Under the pieces are notes generated by a model. It did no database searches. It was given only the letters and a program-made list of their open reading frames with translations, and was not told the DNA's origin. DNA of 64,000 nt, taken from contig NZ_OCNE01000027.1 of the NCBI RefSeq assembly GCF_900230195.1, positions 1 through 64,000 on the forward strand. The letters run 5' to 3'. This document shows positions 49,982 through 58,494 of the stretch, in pieces. The position numbers were made by a program, and so were the translations under genes. Each line of letters opens with the position of its first letter. Position 1 is the first letter of the stretch. The DNA comes from Streptomyces zhaozhouensis (GTDB lineage Bacteria > Actinomycetota > Actinomycetes > Streptomycetales > Streptomycetaceae).

Positions 49982-50979
49982 GGAGCAGCCGCGTCGTGCA
50001 CGCCGTCGACTCCCACACCGAGGGGATGCCGACGCGCGTGGTGACCGGTGGCGTCGGGGTCTTCCCCGGCGCCACCATGGCGGAGCGGCGCGCCTGGTTC
50101 GTCGAACACGGGGACGAGCTACGGCAGTTCCTGGTCAACGAGCCGCGCGGGCACAGCGCGATGAGCGGCGCCGTCCTCCAGCCGCCGACCCGGCCCGACG
50201 CCGACATGGGGGTGCTGTTCATCGAGGTCAGCGGCGTGCTGCCGATGTGCGGGCACGGCACCATCGGCGTCGCGACCGTGCTCGTGGAGACGGGCCTGGT
50301 GCCCGTCACCGAGCCGGTCACCACCGTGCGGCTCGACACCCCGGCCGGCCTGGTGGTCGCCGAGGTCGAGGTCGCCGACGGCGCCGCCCTCTCCGTGACG
50401 CTGCGGAACGTGCCGTCGTTCGCCGTCGCCCTGGACCGCGTCGTGGCGGTTCCCGGGCTCGGCGACGTCCCCTACGACCTGGCGTTCGGCGGCAACTTCT
50501 ACGCCGTCGTCCGGCTGGAGGACCTGGCCATCCCCTTCGAACGGGCCGCCGGCGGGCGGATGTTGGAGGCCGCGCTGGCGGTCATGGGCGCGATCAACGA
50601 CGAGGCGCCGCCCACCCACCCCGAACGCCCCGACATCGTCGGCTGCCACCACGTCTATCTGGAGGCGCCCGGCTCCACCGCGCGCCACTCCCGGCACGCC
50701 ATGGCCATCCACCCCGGCTGGTTCGACCGCTCCCCGTGCGGCACCGGCACCAGCGCGCGGATGGCGCAACTGCACGCCAGGGGACTGCTGCCGCTGGACA
50801 CCGACTTCGTCAACGAGTCGTTCATCGGCACCCGGTTCACCGGCCGGCTGGTGGAGTCCACGGAGGTCGCGGGGCGTCCCGCCGTGGTGCCGACGATCAA
50901 CGGCCGGGCCTGGATCACCGGGACGGCCCAGTACCTGCTCGATCCGCGCGATCCGTTCCCCCGCGGCTTCGTGCTGTAG
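49978..50979 (+). CDS. Proline racemase-family protein, probable 4-hydroxyproline 2-epimerase
   Basis: A 333-residue proline racemase-fold protein with both catalytic Cys: Cys91 in LPMCGHGTIG and Cys254 in RSPCGTGTSA. Two active-site Cys are required for epimerases/racemases and rule out the Ser/Thr-type dehydratases of the same family. It would turn trans-4-hydroxy-L-proline to cis-4-hydroxy-D-proline for the dehydrogenase encoded downstream. Proline racemase itself is possible, but the deaminase gene argues for Hyp. The GTG start at 49978 overlaps the deaminase stop. Confidence 0.9.
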   Translation: MRSSRVVHAVDSHTEGMPTRVVTGGVGVFPGATMAERRAWFVEHGDELRQFLVNEPRGHSAMSGAVLQPPTRPDADMGVLFIEVSGVLPMCGHGTIGVATVLVETGLVPVTEPVTTVRLDTPAGLVVAEVEVADGAALSVTLRNVPSFAVALDRVVAVPGLGDVPYDLAFGGNFYAVVRLEDLAIPFERAAGGRMLEAALAVMGAINDEAPPTHPERPDIVGCHHVYLEAPGSTARHSRHAMAIHPGWFDRSPCGTGTSARMAQLHARGLLPLDTDFVNESFIGTRFTGRLVESTEVAGRPAVVPTINGRAWITGTAQYLLDPRDPFPRGFVL

Positions 50980-51064
50980 GCATGGCGGCAGCATGGTCCC
51001 GCACAACGGCGTGCGGGACGGGGCCCAGGGGAGGCAGGGGAACGTGAACGGTTCGGAGGGGAAG

Positions 51065-51748
51065 ATGGAGACAGCGCCGATCGCGGGGCTGGGGCCGCTG
51101 AGCAAGCGTGAGCGGCTGCGCGAGATGGTGGCGGACGCGCTGCGCGCCGCCGTCATCTCGGGCGAGATGCGGCCGGGCGCGGTGTACTCGGCGCCGACGC
51201 TCAGCACGATGTTCGGCGTCTCGGCGACGCCGGTGCGCGAGGCGATGCTGGACCTGGTCCGCGAGGGCATGGTCGAGGCGCTGCCCAACAAGGGCTACCG
51301 GGTCCGCGTCGTGCCCGAGGGCGAGCTGGACCAGGTCACCCACGTGCGGCTGCTGCTGGAGCCGCCGACCGTCCACGACGTGGTGCCGCTGGTGCCCGAG
51401 GCGGACTTCCCCCGGCTGCGGGAGCTGGCCGACGCCATCGTGACGGCGGTCGCCGAGGGCGACCTGGTCGCCTACATCCACGCCGACCGGGTCTTCCACC
51501 TGAAGCTGCTCTCCTACGCCGGCAACGCGCAACTCTCCACCATCGTCGCCGAGTTGCGGCTGCGCACCCGGCTGCTCGGGCTGACCCCGCTGCTGGAGTC
51601 CGGGCAGTTGGAGTCCTCGGCGCTGGAGCACCACGAGCTGCTGGACCGCGTGGAGGCCAGAGACGCGGAAGGAGCGAGGGAGTTGATGGAACGTCACATC
51701 GGCCATGTGCGCGGGAAGTGGGCGCGCGGCGCGCCCGGTGGCTCGTGA
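51065..51748 (+). CDS. GntR-family (FCD) regulator of the cluster
   Basis: A 227-residue FadR-type regulator. Winged HTH: LREMVADALRAAVISGEMRP, YSAPTLSTMFGVSATPVREA and EGMVEALPNKGYRVR. C-terminal all-helical FCD ligand domain: DRVFHLKLLSYAGNAQL, HHELLDRVEARDAEGARELM, HIGHV. Such regulators accompany hydroxyproline operons. The likely target is TGCAATGT-N8-ACATTGCA upstream of GH127. ATG 51065 has GGAGG five bases before it; GTG 51044 in frame would add seven residues. Its stop overlaps the next GTG. Confidence 0.9.
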   Translation: METAPIAGLGPLSKRERLREMVADALRAAVISGEMRPGAVYSAPTLSTMFGVSATPVREAMLDLVREGMVEALPNKGYRVRVVPEGELDQVTHVRLLLEPPTVHDVVPLVPEADFPRLRELADAIVTAVAEGDLVAYIHADRVFHLKLLSYAGNAQLSTIVAELRLRTRLLGLTPLLESGQLESSALEHHELLDRVEARDAEGARELMERHIGHVRGKWARGAPGGS

Positions 51749-52944
51749 ACGGCCGCGCTCGCGAGGGCGGTGCGGCGGGCGGTGGCGCGGCGGCGGACGA
51801 CCTGTCCTTCGACGTGGCGGTCGTCGGCGCCGGCGCGGTCGGCGCCGCCACCGCCTTCTTCGCCGCCCGCGCGGGGCTGCGCGTCGCGGTGCTGGACCGG
51901 GGCGCTCCCGGCGGGGGCACCTCCAGCGCCGGCGAGGGCAACGTGCTGGTCTCCGACAAGGACATCGGCCCCGAGCTGGACCTGGCCCGCCACTCCCAGC
52001 GGGTGTGGCGGGAGGAGCTGGCCGAGCACGGCCACCACTGGGAGTTCGAGTCCAAGGGCGGCGTGGTGGTGGCCGCCACCCTCGCCTCGCGGGACGCGCT
52101 GCGCGCGCTGACCGCCAGACAACGGGCCGCCGGCGTCGTGGCGCTGGACGTCGGACCCGACGAACTCGGCGCGTTGGAACCGGGGTTGCGGCCCGGCCTG
52201 GCCGGCGGCGCGCACTACCCCGAGGACGCCCAGGTGCAGCCCGTGCTGCTCGTCGCCCATCTGCTGCGGCTCGCCCGCGCCGCCGGCGCCACCGTGCTGC
52301 CGCACGAGCCGGTCACCGGGCTGCTGCGCTCCGGCGAACGGGTCACCGGCGTGCGCACCCCGCGCCGCTCGGTCGTCGCGCCCGCCGTGGTCAACGCGGC
52401 AGGCACCTGGGCCGGCGAGGTCGCCGCGCTCGCCGGCGTCCGGCTGCCGGTGCTGCCACGCCGGGGCTTCGTGCTGGTCACCGAGCCGCTGCCGCCGACC
52501 ATCCGGCACAAGGTGTACGCCGCCGAGTACGTGGGCGACGTGGGCAGCTCGGACGCCGCGCTCCAGTCCTCGCCCGTCATCGAGGGCACCCCTGCCGGCA
52601 CGGTGCTCATCGGCTCCACCCGGGAGCGCGTCGGCTTCGACCGGCGCCCGTCGCGGGCCGCGCTCGGCGCGCTCGCGCGGGGGGCGCTCGGCCTCTTCCC
52701 CGCGCTGCACGCCGTCCGCGCGATCCGCGCCTACCACGGCTTCCGGCCCTACTGCCCCGACCACCTGCCGGTCATCGGCCCCGACCCCCGCGCCCCCGGC
52801 CTCTGGCACGCGTGCGGTCACGAGGGCGCCGGCATCGGACTCTCCGCCGGCACCGGGCAGTTGCTCGCGCAGGCCCTGACCGGCGGCCCCACCGCGCTCG
52901 ACCTGGCACCGTTCGCCCCCGACCGGAAGGGACTCGCCGCGTGA
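51745..52944 (+). CDS. FAD-dependent oxidoreductase, dehydrogenase beta subunit (DadA-like)
   Basis: A 399-residue DAO/DadA-type flavoprotein: FAD loop VAVVGAGAVGAATAFFAARA (28-33 = GAGAVG), GGGTSSAGEGNVLVSDKD, GGVVVAATLAS, VVNAAGTWAGEVAALAGV, and AYHGFRPYCPDHLPVIGP then GHEGAGIGLSAGTGQLLAQ near the C-terminus. With the next two genes it forms the three-subunit D-hydroxyproline dehydrogenase type (catalytic flavin subunit, 2Fe-2S subunit, second FAD/BFD subunit). A D-proline or opine substrate would use the same architecture. Confidence 0.88.
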   Translation: MNGRAREGGAAGGGAAADDLSFDVAVVGAGAVGAATAFFAARAGLRVAVLDRGAPGGGTSSAGEGNVLVSDKDIGPELDLARHSQRVWREELAEHGHHWEFESKGGVVVAATLASRDALRALTARQRAAGVVALDVGPDELGALEPGLRPGLAGGAHYPEDAQVQPVLLVAHLLRLARAAGATVLPHEPVTGLLRSGERVTGVRTPRRSVVAPAVVNAAGTWAGEVAALAGVRLPVLPRRGFVLVTEPLPPTIRHKVYAAEYVGDVGSSDAALQSSPVIEGTPAGTVLIGSTRERVGFDRRPSRAALGALARGALGLFPALHAVRAIRAYHGFRPYCPDHLPVIGPDPRAPGLWHACGHEGAGIGLSAGTGQLLAQALTGGPTALDLAPFAPDRKGLAA

Positions 52945-53363
52945 ACGACGACCGCCGAACGGGCGACCACAGCCGAACGGACGACGCGAGCCGAACGGGC
53001 GACCACAGCCGCGCGCACGGCGACCGCGGCGCGCACGGCGACCGTCGTGCGGAGGAGGAGGGCGCGCGTTCCCTGACCCTGCACTTCGAGGGCCGGGCAC
53101 TGCCCGCCCGCCCCGGCCAGACCGTCGGCGGCGCGCTGGTCGCCGCCGGCGTCACCGCCTGGCGCACCACCCGTGGCCGGGGCCGGCCGCGCGGCCTGTT
53201 CTGCGGGATCGGGCTCTGCTTCGACTGCCTGCTGACGGTCGACGGCCGCCCCGACCGGCGCGCCTGTCTCGAACCCGCCGTCGACGGGATGCGGCTGACC
53301 GTCACCAACCCGGGGGAGCACCCGCGTGCGGACGAGGAGGCACCCGATGCCGACGCCCGTTGA
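52941..53363 (+). CDS. (2Fe-2S)-binding gamma subunit with repetitive N-terminal extension
   Basis: A 140-residue ferredoxin-like subunit. Cluster ligands are Cys88, Cys93, Cys96 and Cys109 (FCGIGLCFDC, RRACL). The core begins near residue 44 (SLTLHFEG). The first ~40 residues are an unusual Asp/Arg/His-rich extension built from 18-base DNA repeats: a 21-base unit at 52955-52975 and 52991-53011, and a 14-base unit at 53013-53026 and 53031-53044. It should bridge electrons between the two flavin subunits. GTG start 52941 overlaps the beta-subunit stop; the C-terminus overlaps the alpha gene by 17 bases. Confidence 0.87.
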   Translation: MNDDRRTGDHSRTDDASRTGDHSRAHGDRGAHGDRRAEEEGARSLTLHFEGRALPARPGQTVGGALVAAGVTAWRTTRGRGRPRGLFCGIGLCFDCLLTVDGRPDRRACLEPAVDGMRLTVTNPGEHPRADEEAPDADAR

Positions 53364-54873
53364 GTCCGGCACGTCCGAGCTCCGCGACCCCCGCGACCCC
53401 CGCGACCCGTTCGACGTCGCCGTCGTCGGCGCGGGCCCGGCGGGGCTCGCCGCCGCGGTGACGGCGGCGGCCGGCGGCCGTTCCGTGCTGCTGCTGGACG
53501 CGGGGGAGCGGCCCGGCGGCCAGTTCTGGCGCCATCCGCCGCCCGCGCCCGGGAGCGCCGAGGGCGAGGACACCGTCCGGGTGCACCACGACGGGGCCCG
53601 CTTCGCCGCGCTGCGCCGCGCCCTGGCCCACCACGTGGCGCGCGGGCGGCTCACCCACCGCCCCGGGCACCAGGTCTGGCTGGTGACCCGCGACGAGGAC
53701 GGCTTCCTGATCGAGTCCACCCCCGTCCACCCCGGCACCGCACCCGTCACCCGACGTGCCAGGGCCCGCGCCCTGATCCTGTGCCCCGGCGCGGCCGACC
53801 GCCAACTCCCCGTCCCCGGCTGGACGTTGCCCGGGGTGATGGCGGCCGGCGGGGCGCAGGCCCTGTGGCAGGGGCAGCGCGCGCTGGCCGGCCGCCGGGT
53901 GCTGGTCGCCGGCACGGGGCCGTTCCTGCTCTCCGTCGCCGGCGGGCTGGCCGAGGCCGGCGCCCGGGTGGTCGGCGTGTGGGAGGCCGGCTCCCCCCGC
54001 GCCTGGGCGAGCCGCCTCCCGGCGGTCGCCCGCGTGCCCGCGAAGGCCGTCGAGGGCCTCGGCCACGTCGCCACGCTGGCCCGTCACCGCGTGCCCTATC
54101 TGACCCGCACCGTCGTCCGCGAGGTGCTCGGCGAGGACCGGGTGCGCGCGGCGCGGCCCGCCAGGCTCGACGCGGCCGGGCGACCCGGCCCGGCGGGGGA
54201 CGAGGTGCCTGTCGACCTGGTGGCGCTCGGCTGGGGGTTCACCCCCTCGCTCGAACTCCCCCTCCAGCTCGGCGCCGCCACCCGGCTGGATGCCGACGGC
54301 TCGCTGGTCGTCACCGTCGACGACGAGCAGCGCGCCGACATCCCCGGGCTGTGGGTCGCCGGCGAGGCCACCGGCGTGGGCGGCGCGGCGCTCGGCGTCG
54401 CCGAGGGCACGCTCGCCGGGCTCTCCGCCGCCGGCCGGCCCACCGAGGGCCGCGCCGCCCGCCGGCTGCGGGCGCGGATCGCCGCGCACCGGGCGTTCGC
54501 CCGCGCGATGCACCTGGCCCACCCGGTGCCCGCCGGCTGGAGCGACTGGCTGCGCGACGACACGGTGGTCTGCCGCTGCGAGGAGGTGGACGCGGCGACG
54601 GTCCGCGCCGCCCACGACACGCTCGGCGCCGACGACGCCCGCACCGTCAAGATGCTCACCCGCTGCGGCATGGGCTGGTGCCAGGGCCGCGTGTGCGGCC
54701 TGGCGACCGCCCTGCTCGCCTCGCACCACGCCGGCCGCGCCCCCACCGAGGCCGACCTCGCGGCGACGGCGGCCCGTCCCCTGGCCTTCCCGGTCACCCT
54801 CGGGGAACTCGCCGAACTGGGCGACGAAGAAGGGGGGTTCGGCGGCGACGCCGTCGGCGCGGGGGAGGGGTGA
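53347..54873 (+). CDS. FAD/BFD oxidoreductase, dehydrogenase alpha subunit
   Basis: A 508-residue HcnB/SoxA-type flavoprotein. It has an FAD-binding start VAVVGAGPAGLAAAVTAAAG, a second nucleotide site RRVLVAGTGPFLLSVAGGLA, LWVAGEATGVGGAALGVAEG, and a C-terminal BFD-like [2Fe-2S] domain with Cys409, Cys411, Cys440 and Cys445 (VCRCEEV ... CGMGWCQGRVC). It would pass electrons from D-hydroxyproline oxidation to the respiratory chain. Last gene of the cluster, convergent with the FUSC gene 24 bases away. Confidence 0.9.
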   Translation: MPTPVESGTSELRDPRDPRDPFDVAVVGAGPAGLAAAVTAAAGGRSVLLLDAGERPGGQFWRHPPPAPGSAEGEDTVRVHHDGARFAALRRALAHHVARGRLTHRPGHQVWLVTRDEDGFLIESTPVHPGTAPVTRRARARALILCPGAADRQLPVPGWTLPGVMAAGGAQALWQGQRALAGRRVLVAGTGPFLLSVAGGLAEAGARVVGVWEAGSPRAWASRLPAVARVPAKAVEGLGHVATLARHRVPYLTRTVVREVLGEDRVRAARPARLDAAGRPGPAGDEVPVDLVALGWGFTPSLELPLQLGAATRLDADGSLVVTVDDEQRADIPGLWVAGEATGVGGAALGVAEGTLAGLSAAGRPTEGRAARRLRARIAAHRAFARAMHLAHPVPAGWSDWLRDDTVVCRCEEVDAATVRAAHDTLGADDARTVKMLTRCGMGWCQGRVCGLATALLASHHAGRAPTEADLAATAARPLAFPVTLGELAELGDEEGGFGGDAVGAGEG

Positions 54874-54897
54874 GGGGGCGAACGCCGCGCGGCCCGG

Positions 54898-56031
54898 TCA
54901 GGAGGCGTCCAACGCGCGGACCATCCGCCGCGCGTCCGACAGCAGCGGCCCGACCACCTCCATCGCGCCCACGTCCGGCAGCTCCGACGGCGCCACCCTG
55001 GCCGTCAGCCGCTCCAGCGAGGCGGAGGCGCGGGCCACCGCGTCGGTCAGCTCCCGCCGCTCCTCCCCGCCCGCGCTCGTCACATACCGGCCGTAGGCGT
55101 CGACGGCCGCGCCGGTGTCGCGCAGACAGCGGGCGTAGGTGGGCATCAGCCCGTCGGGGAGGGCCGGCTCCTCCGCGGTCCGCGCCGCGCCCTCCTCCAC
55201 GACGCGCGCCAGTCCCTCCGCGTTGTCCACCAACTGCCGCACGGTGTGCACCACATCCTCCGTCGTGTAGTCCGAGGGCAGCACGCTCTCCGTCGTCCGG
55301 CGGCGCACGTTCAGCCGCAGGCTCTCCCGGTCCCACTCCCACGCCGCGCGCGTCGCCCTCGCCCACCGCGGCAGCTGCCGGGCGCGCTCGGCCACCCGTG
55401 GGGCGTCGTCCCAGGCGCCCGCGTCGAACACCCCGGCCAGCTCCTCCAGCACGCCCGCCACCTCGTCCGTGGCGTCCCGCACCGCCGCCCCCGCGTCCCG
55501 CAGGTAACGCGGCGGGCGCACCAGGGCGTTCACCCCGATACCCAGCGCCGCTCCCACGGCGGCCGCGCCCACCCGTTCCGCGCTGACCAGCGGCGTCACC
55601 GGGCCGCCTGTGAGCGCGAAGATCGTCGACGTGGCCACCGTGACGCCCTGCGCGCCGAACCTGTCCAGATTCCCCATCAACAGCGCGACCGGCAGCACCA
55701 CGACCAGCGTGAGCAGCTGGTCGTCCAGCAGCAGCGCCGTCCCGGTCGCCAGCGCCGTGCCCAGCACGATCGCCACCGTCTGCCGCAGCCCGTCCGCCAG
55801 CGAGCGGTAGACGGTCGACTGCACCAGCACCACCGCGACCCACGGCGCCATCAGGCTGAGGCTGTCGGTGAACAGCCAGGAGGCCACCAGCCAGGCCAGC
55901 AGCGCCGCCAGCGCGCTCTTCGCCGACTGCGCCGCCAGGTCGCGCTCCCGCCCCGGGCCGCGCGCCGCGCGCCGCACGGCCTCCCAGGACCGCTGGGCGG
56001 ACCACAGGAGTCGCGACGCCCCACCACGCAT
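54898..56031 (-). CDS. FUSC-family membrane protein (aromatic acid exporter-like)
   Basis: A 377-residue protein whose first ~170 residues hold about six membrane helices (ALAALLAWLVASWLFTDSLS, APWVAVVLVQSTVYRSLADG, LLTLVVVLPVALLMGNL, GAAAVGAALGIGVNALV), the DUF2955/FUSC plan. The remaining 200 residues form a soluble helical domain. Half-length FUSC proteins probably dimerise to export aromatic acids or other anions; the substrate is unknown. Start ATG 56031. Divergent from the epimerase gene. Confidence 0.82.
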   Translation of the reverse strand: MRGGASRLLWSAQRSWEAVRRAARGPGRERDLAAQSAKSALAALLAWLVASWLFTDSLSLMAPWVAVVLVQSTVYRSLADGLRQTVAIVLGTALATGTALLLDDQLLTLVVVLPVALLMGNLDRFGAQGVTVATSTIFALTGGPVTPLVSAERVGAAAVGAALGIGVNALVRPPRYLRDAGAAVRDATDEVAGVLEELAGVFDAGAWDDAPRVAERARQLPRWARATRAAWEWDRESLRLNVRRRTTESVLPSDYTTEDVVHTVRQLVDNAEGLARVVEEGAARTAEEPALPDGLMPTYARCLRDTGAAVDAYGRYVTSAGGEERRELTDAVARASASLERLTARVAPSELPDVGAMEVVGPLLSDARRMVRALDAS

Positions 56032-56285
56032 CCTTCGCCTCTCCTCTCTCCGGCTCTCTCCGCCGTTGCCCGGCGCCCGCCGGGCAAGCACACCGGGTTG
56101 CCCGGCCGGACGCGTCTCAACCACCGCGCCGCCACGGCCGCGCGGTCCCGCCCGCCGGCCGTTCCGGCACCCCGGCCGTTCCGGCACCCCGGGCGGGTTT
56201 CGTTCCCCGGCCGGGCGGCCACCCGGGGCGGACGGCCGGCACCCACGGCCGCGCCCCGCCCACCGCGCCCGAGGAGGCCCGGACG

Positions 56286-57392
56286 ATGAACACCTCCCGC
56301 ACGCCGGACCCGTCCGGCGGCCTGCGCGTCGCCGTGACCGGGGCCAGCGGCAACCTGGGCACCCGGGTGCTCGACGCGCTCGCCGCCGAGCCCGCCGTCG
56401 ACGCACTCCTCGGCATCTCCCGGCGCGCCCCCGGGGCACCGCCGCCCGGCGTCAGATGGGTCGAGACCGACCTGGGCGACGAGCGGAGCGGGGAGCGGCT
56501 GGCCGAGGCGTTCACCGGCGTCGACGCGGTGATCCACCTGGCCTGGCTGCTCCAGCCGAGCCGGGACCCCCTCGCCACCTGGGCCACCAACGTCCTCGGT
56601 ACCCAGCGGGTGCTGGAGGCCGTGGCCGCCGCCGACGTGCCGGTTCTCGCCTGCGCCTCCTCGATCGCCGCCTACGGGCCCCGGCACCGGGGCGCTCCGG
56701 ACGAGCCGGTCGACGAGTCCTGGCCCACCCACGGCCGGCCGACCGCCGCCTACAGCCGGGAGAAGGCGTACGTGGAACGGCTGCTCGACTCCTTCGAGGC
56801 GCGCCACCCCGACGTCCGGGTGGTCAGGATGCGCCCCAGCTTCGTCTTCCAGCGCGCCGCCGCGGCGGCGCAGCGGCGGCTCTTCGCCGGCCCGTTCCTG
56901 CCGAACCGGCTGCTGCGCCCCGGCCTCGTCCCGGCCGTGCCCGACATCCCCGGCCTGCGGTTCCAGGCGGTCCACGCGGAGGACGTGGCCGACGCGTTCC
57001 GCCGCGCCCTGCTGCGGCCCGGGGCCGGCGGCGCGTACAACCTGGCGGGCGACGGCACGCTGACCGCCCGCGAGCTGGGGCTGCTGCTGGGCGCCAGGCC
57101 GGTGCCGGTGCCGGCGGGACTGGCGCGCGGCGCGCTGGGCGCGGCCTGGCGGCTGCGGCTCGTTCCCGTCGACCCCGAACTCCTCGACACGCTGCTGTGG
57201 CTGCCCCGGCTCAGCACCGCGCGCGCCCGCGAGGAGCTGGGATGGCGCCCCGCTCACGACGGCGCGGAGGCGGTGGCCGAGCTGCTGGCGGGGCTGCGCG
57301 AGGGGGCGGGCGGGGCCACGCCGCCGCTGCGCCGCCGGTTGCCCGGCGGGCGGGCGCGTGAGCTGGCCACCGGGGTCGGCGGGCGGCCGTGA
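56286..57392 (+). CDS. NAD-dependent epimerase/dehydratase-family protein
   Basis: A 368-residue extended SDR: VAVTGASGNLGTRVLDAL (cofactor loop), VETDLGD, AVIHLAWLLQPSRDPLATWA then TNVLGTQRVL, CASSIAAYGPRH, YSREKAYVERLL with Tyr and Lys, VVRMRPSFVFQ and VHAEDVADAFRRAL. Common in Streptomyces, often next to stress or membrane genes; the substrate is not known. Start ATG 56286 follows GAGGCCCGGACG. In the 254-base gap upstream are short repeats of CCGTTCCGGCACCCCGG (56158-56194), without clear function. Confidence 0.87.
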   Translation: MNTSRTPDPSGGLRVAVTGASGNLGTRVLDALAAEPAVDALLGISRRAPGAPPPGVRWVETDLGDERSGERLAEAFTGVDAVIHLAWLLQPSRDPLATWATNVLGTQRVLEAVAAADVPVLACASSIAAYGPRHRGAPDEPVDESWPTHGRPTAAYSREKAYVERLLDSFEARHPDVRVVRMRPSFVFQRAAAAAQRRLFAGPFLPNRLLRPGLVPAVPDIPGLRFQAVHAEDVADAFRRALLRPGAGGAYNLAGDGTLTARELGLLLGARPVPVPAGLARGALGAAWRLRLVPVDPELLDTLLWLPRLSTARAREELGWRPAHDGAEAVAELLAGLREGAGGATPPLRRRLPGGRARELATGVGGRP

Positions 57393-57535
57393 CCCGGCGG
57401 CCGGGCCGCTCGGCGGCGGGCCGGCCGCATGTTCCGGCCCCGCACCGGGCACCCGGGGGGCTCCGCCGGACGCGTTCCGGCGCGGGGCCGGCCCACGGGG
57501 CGGCCGGAAGGAAGGACGACGGAGGAGGAACGGAC

Positions 57536-58444
57536 ATGAACCAGCGGCGACCGGACGACACCCCCGACGGCGGCGCGGCCCACCCGGCCGAGCGGCAGCC
57601 GAGCCCGGAGTTCCCCGACCAGTCCCAGCGGGTGCCGGGGCACACCGGCGAGATGGCGCCGCGCCCCGACCACGGCGAGGACTCCTACCGGGGCTGCGGG
57701 CGGCTCAGCGAACGGCGCGCGCTGATCACCGGCGGCGACTCGGGGATCGGCCGGGCCGTGGCCCTCGCCTTCGCGCGGGAGGGCGCCGACGTGCTCTTCA
57801 CCCATCTCCCCGAGGAGGCCGACGACGCCCGGGAGACCACCCGGCTGGTCACCGAGGCCGGCCGGCGCGCCGTGCCCGTGGAGTGCGACATCCGCGAGGA
57901 GGAGGAGTGCCGGCGGGTGGTGGACCGCGCGGTGGCGGAGTTCGGCGGCGTCGACGTGCTGGTCAACAACGCGGCTTACCAGATGGCCAGGTCCGGAAGT
58001 CTGGACGAGATCGAGACCGACCAGTTCGACCGGGTGGTCAAAACCAATCTCTACGGCATGTTCTGGCTGACCAAGATGTGTCTGCCGCACCTGACCGAGG
58101 GCGGCAGCGTCATCAACACCACCTCGGTGCAGGCCTACCAGCCGTCGCCGCATCTGCTGGACTACGCGATGACCAAGGGCGCCATCGTCACCTTCACCAA
58201 GGGGCTGGCCACCCATCTCGCCGAGCGCGGCATCCGGGTCAACGCGGTGGCGCCCGGCCCGGTCTGGACGCCGCTGATCCCGTCGACAATGCCGGACACC
58301 ACGGAGTTCGGCGCCAAGTCGGCGTTCGGACGGCCGGCGCAGCCCGCCGAGTTGGCACCCGCCTATGTCTATCTGGCCTCCCAGGACGCCGCGTTCATCA
58401 CGGCCGAGGTGGTCAACGCCACGGGCGGCGCGCCGCTGCCCTGA
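57536..58444 (+). CDS. SDR-family oxidoreductase (YghA/YhdF-like)
   Basis: A 302-residue SDR with a ~55-residue polar N-terminal extension (PSPEFPDQSQRVPGHTGEM) that marks the YghA/general-stress subgroup. The core has RRALITGGDSGIGRAVALAF, NNAAYQMA, VINTTSVQAY, YAMTKGAIV, and PGPVWTPLIPSTMP. Binds NAD(P); substrate unknown, in Bacilli linked to general stress. Start ATG 57536 with a strong GGAGGAGGAA. Likely co-transcribed with the alcohol dehydrogenase 50 bases downstream. Confidence 0.92.
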   Translation: MNQRRPDDTPDGGAAHPAERQPSPEFPDQSQRVPGHTGEMAPRPDHGEDSYRGCGRLSERRALITGGDSGIGRAVALAFAREGADVLFTHLPEEADDARETTRLVTEAGRRAVPVECDIREEEECRRVVDRAVAEFGGVDVLVNNAAYQMARSGSLDEIETDQFDRVVKTNLYGMFWLTKMCLPHLTEGGSVINTTSVQAYQPSPHLLDYAMTKGAIVTFTKGLATHLAERGIRVNAVAPGPVWTPLIPSTMPDTTEFGAKSAFGRPAQPAELAPAYVYLASQDAAFITAEVVNATGGAPLP

Positions 58445-58494
58445 ACGGAGCGGCGCCCGGCCCCTGTCCCCCGCATCCACGGAGGTGTTCCGAG

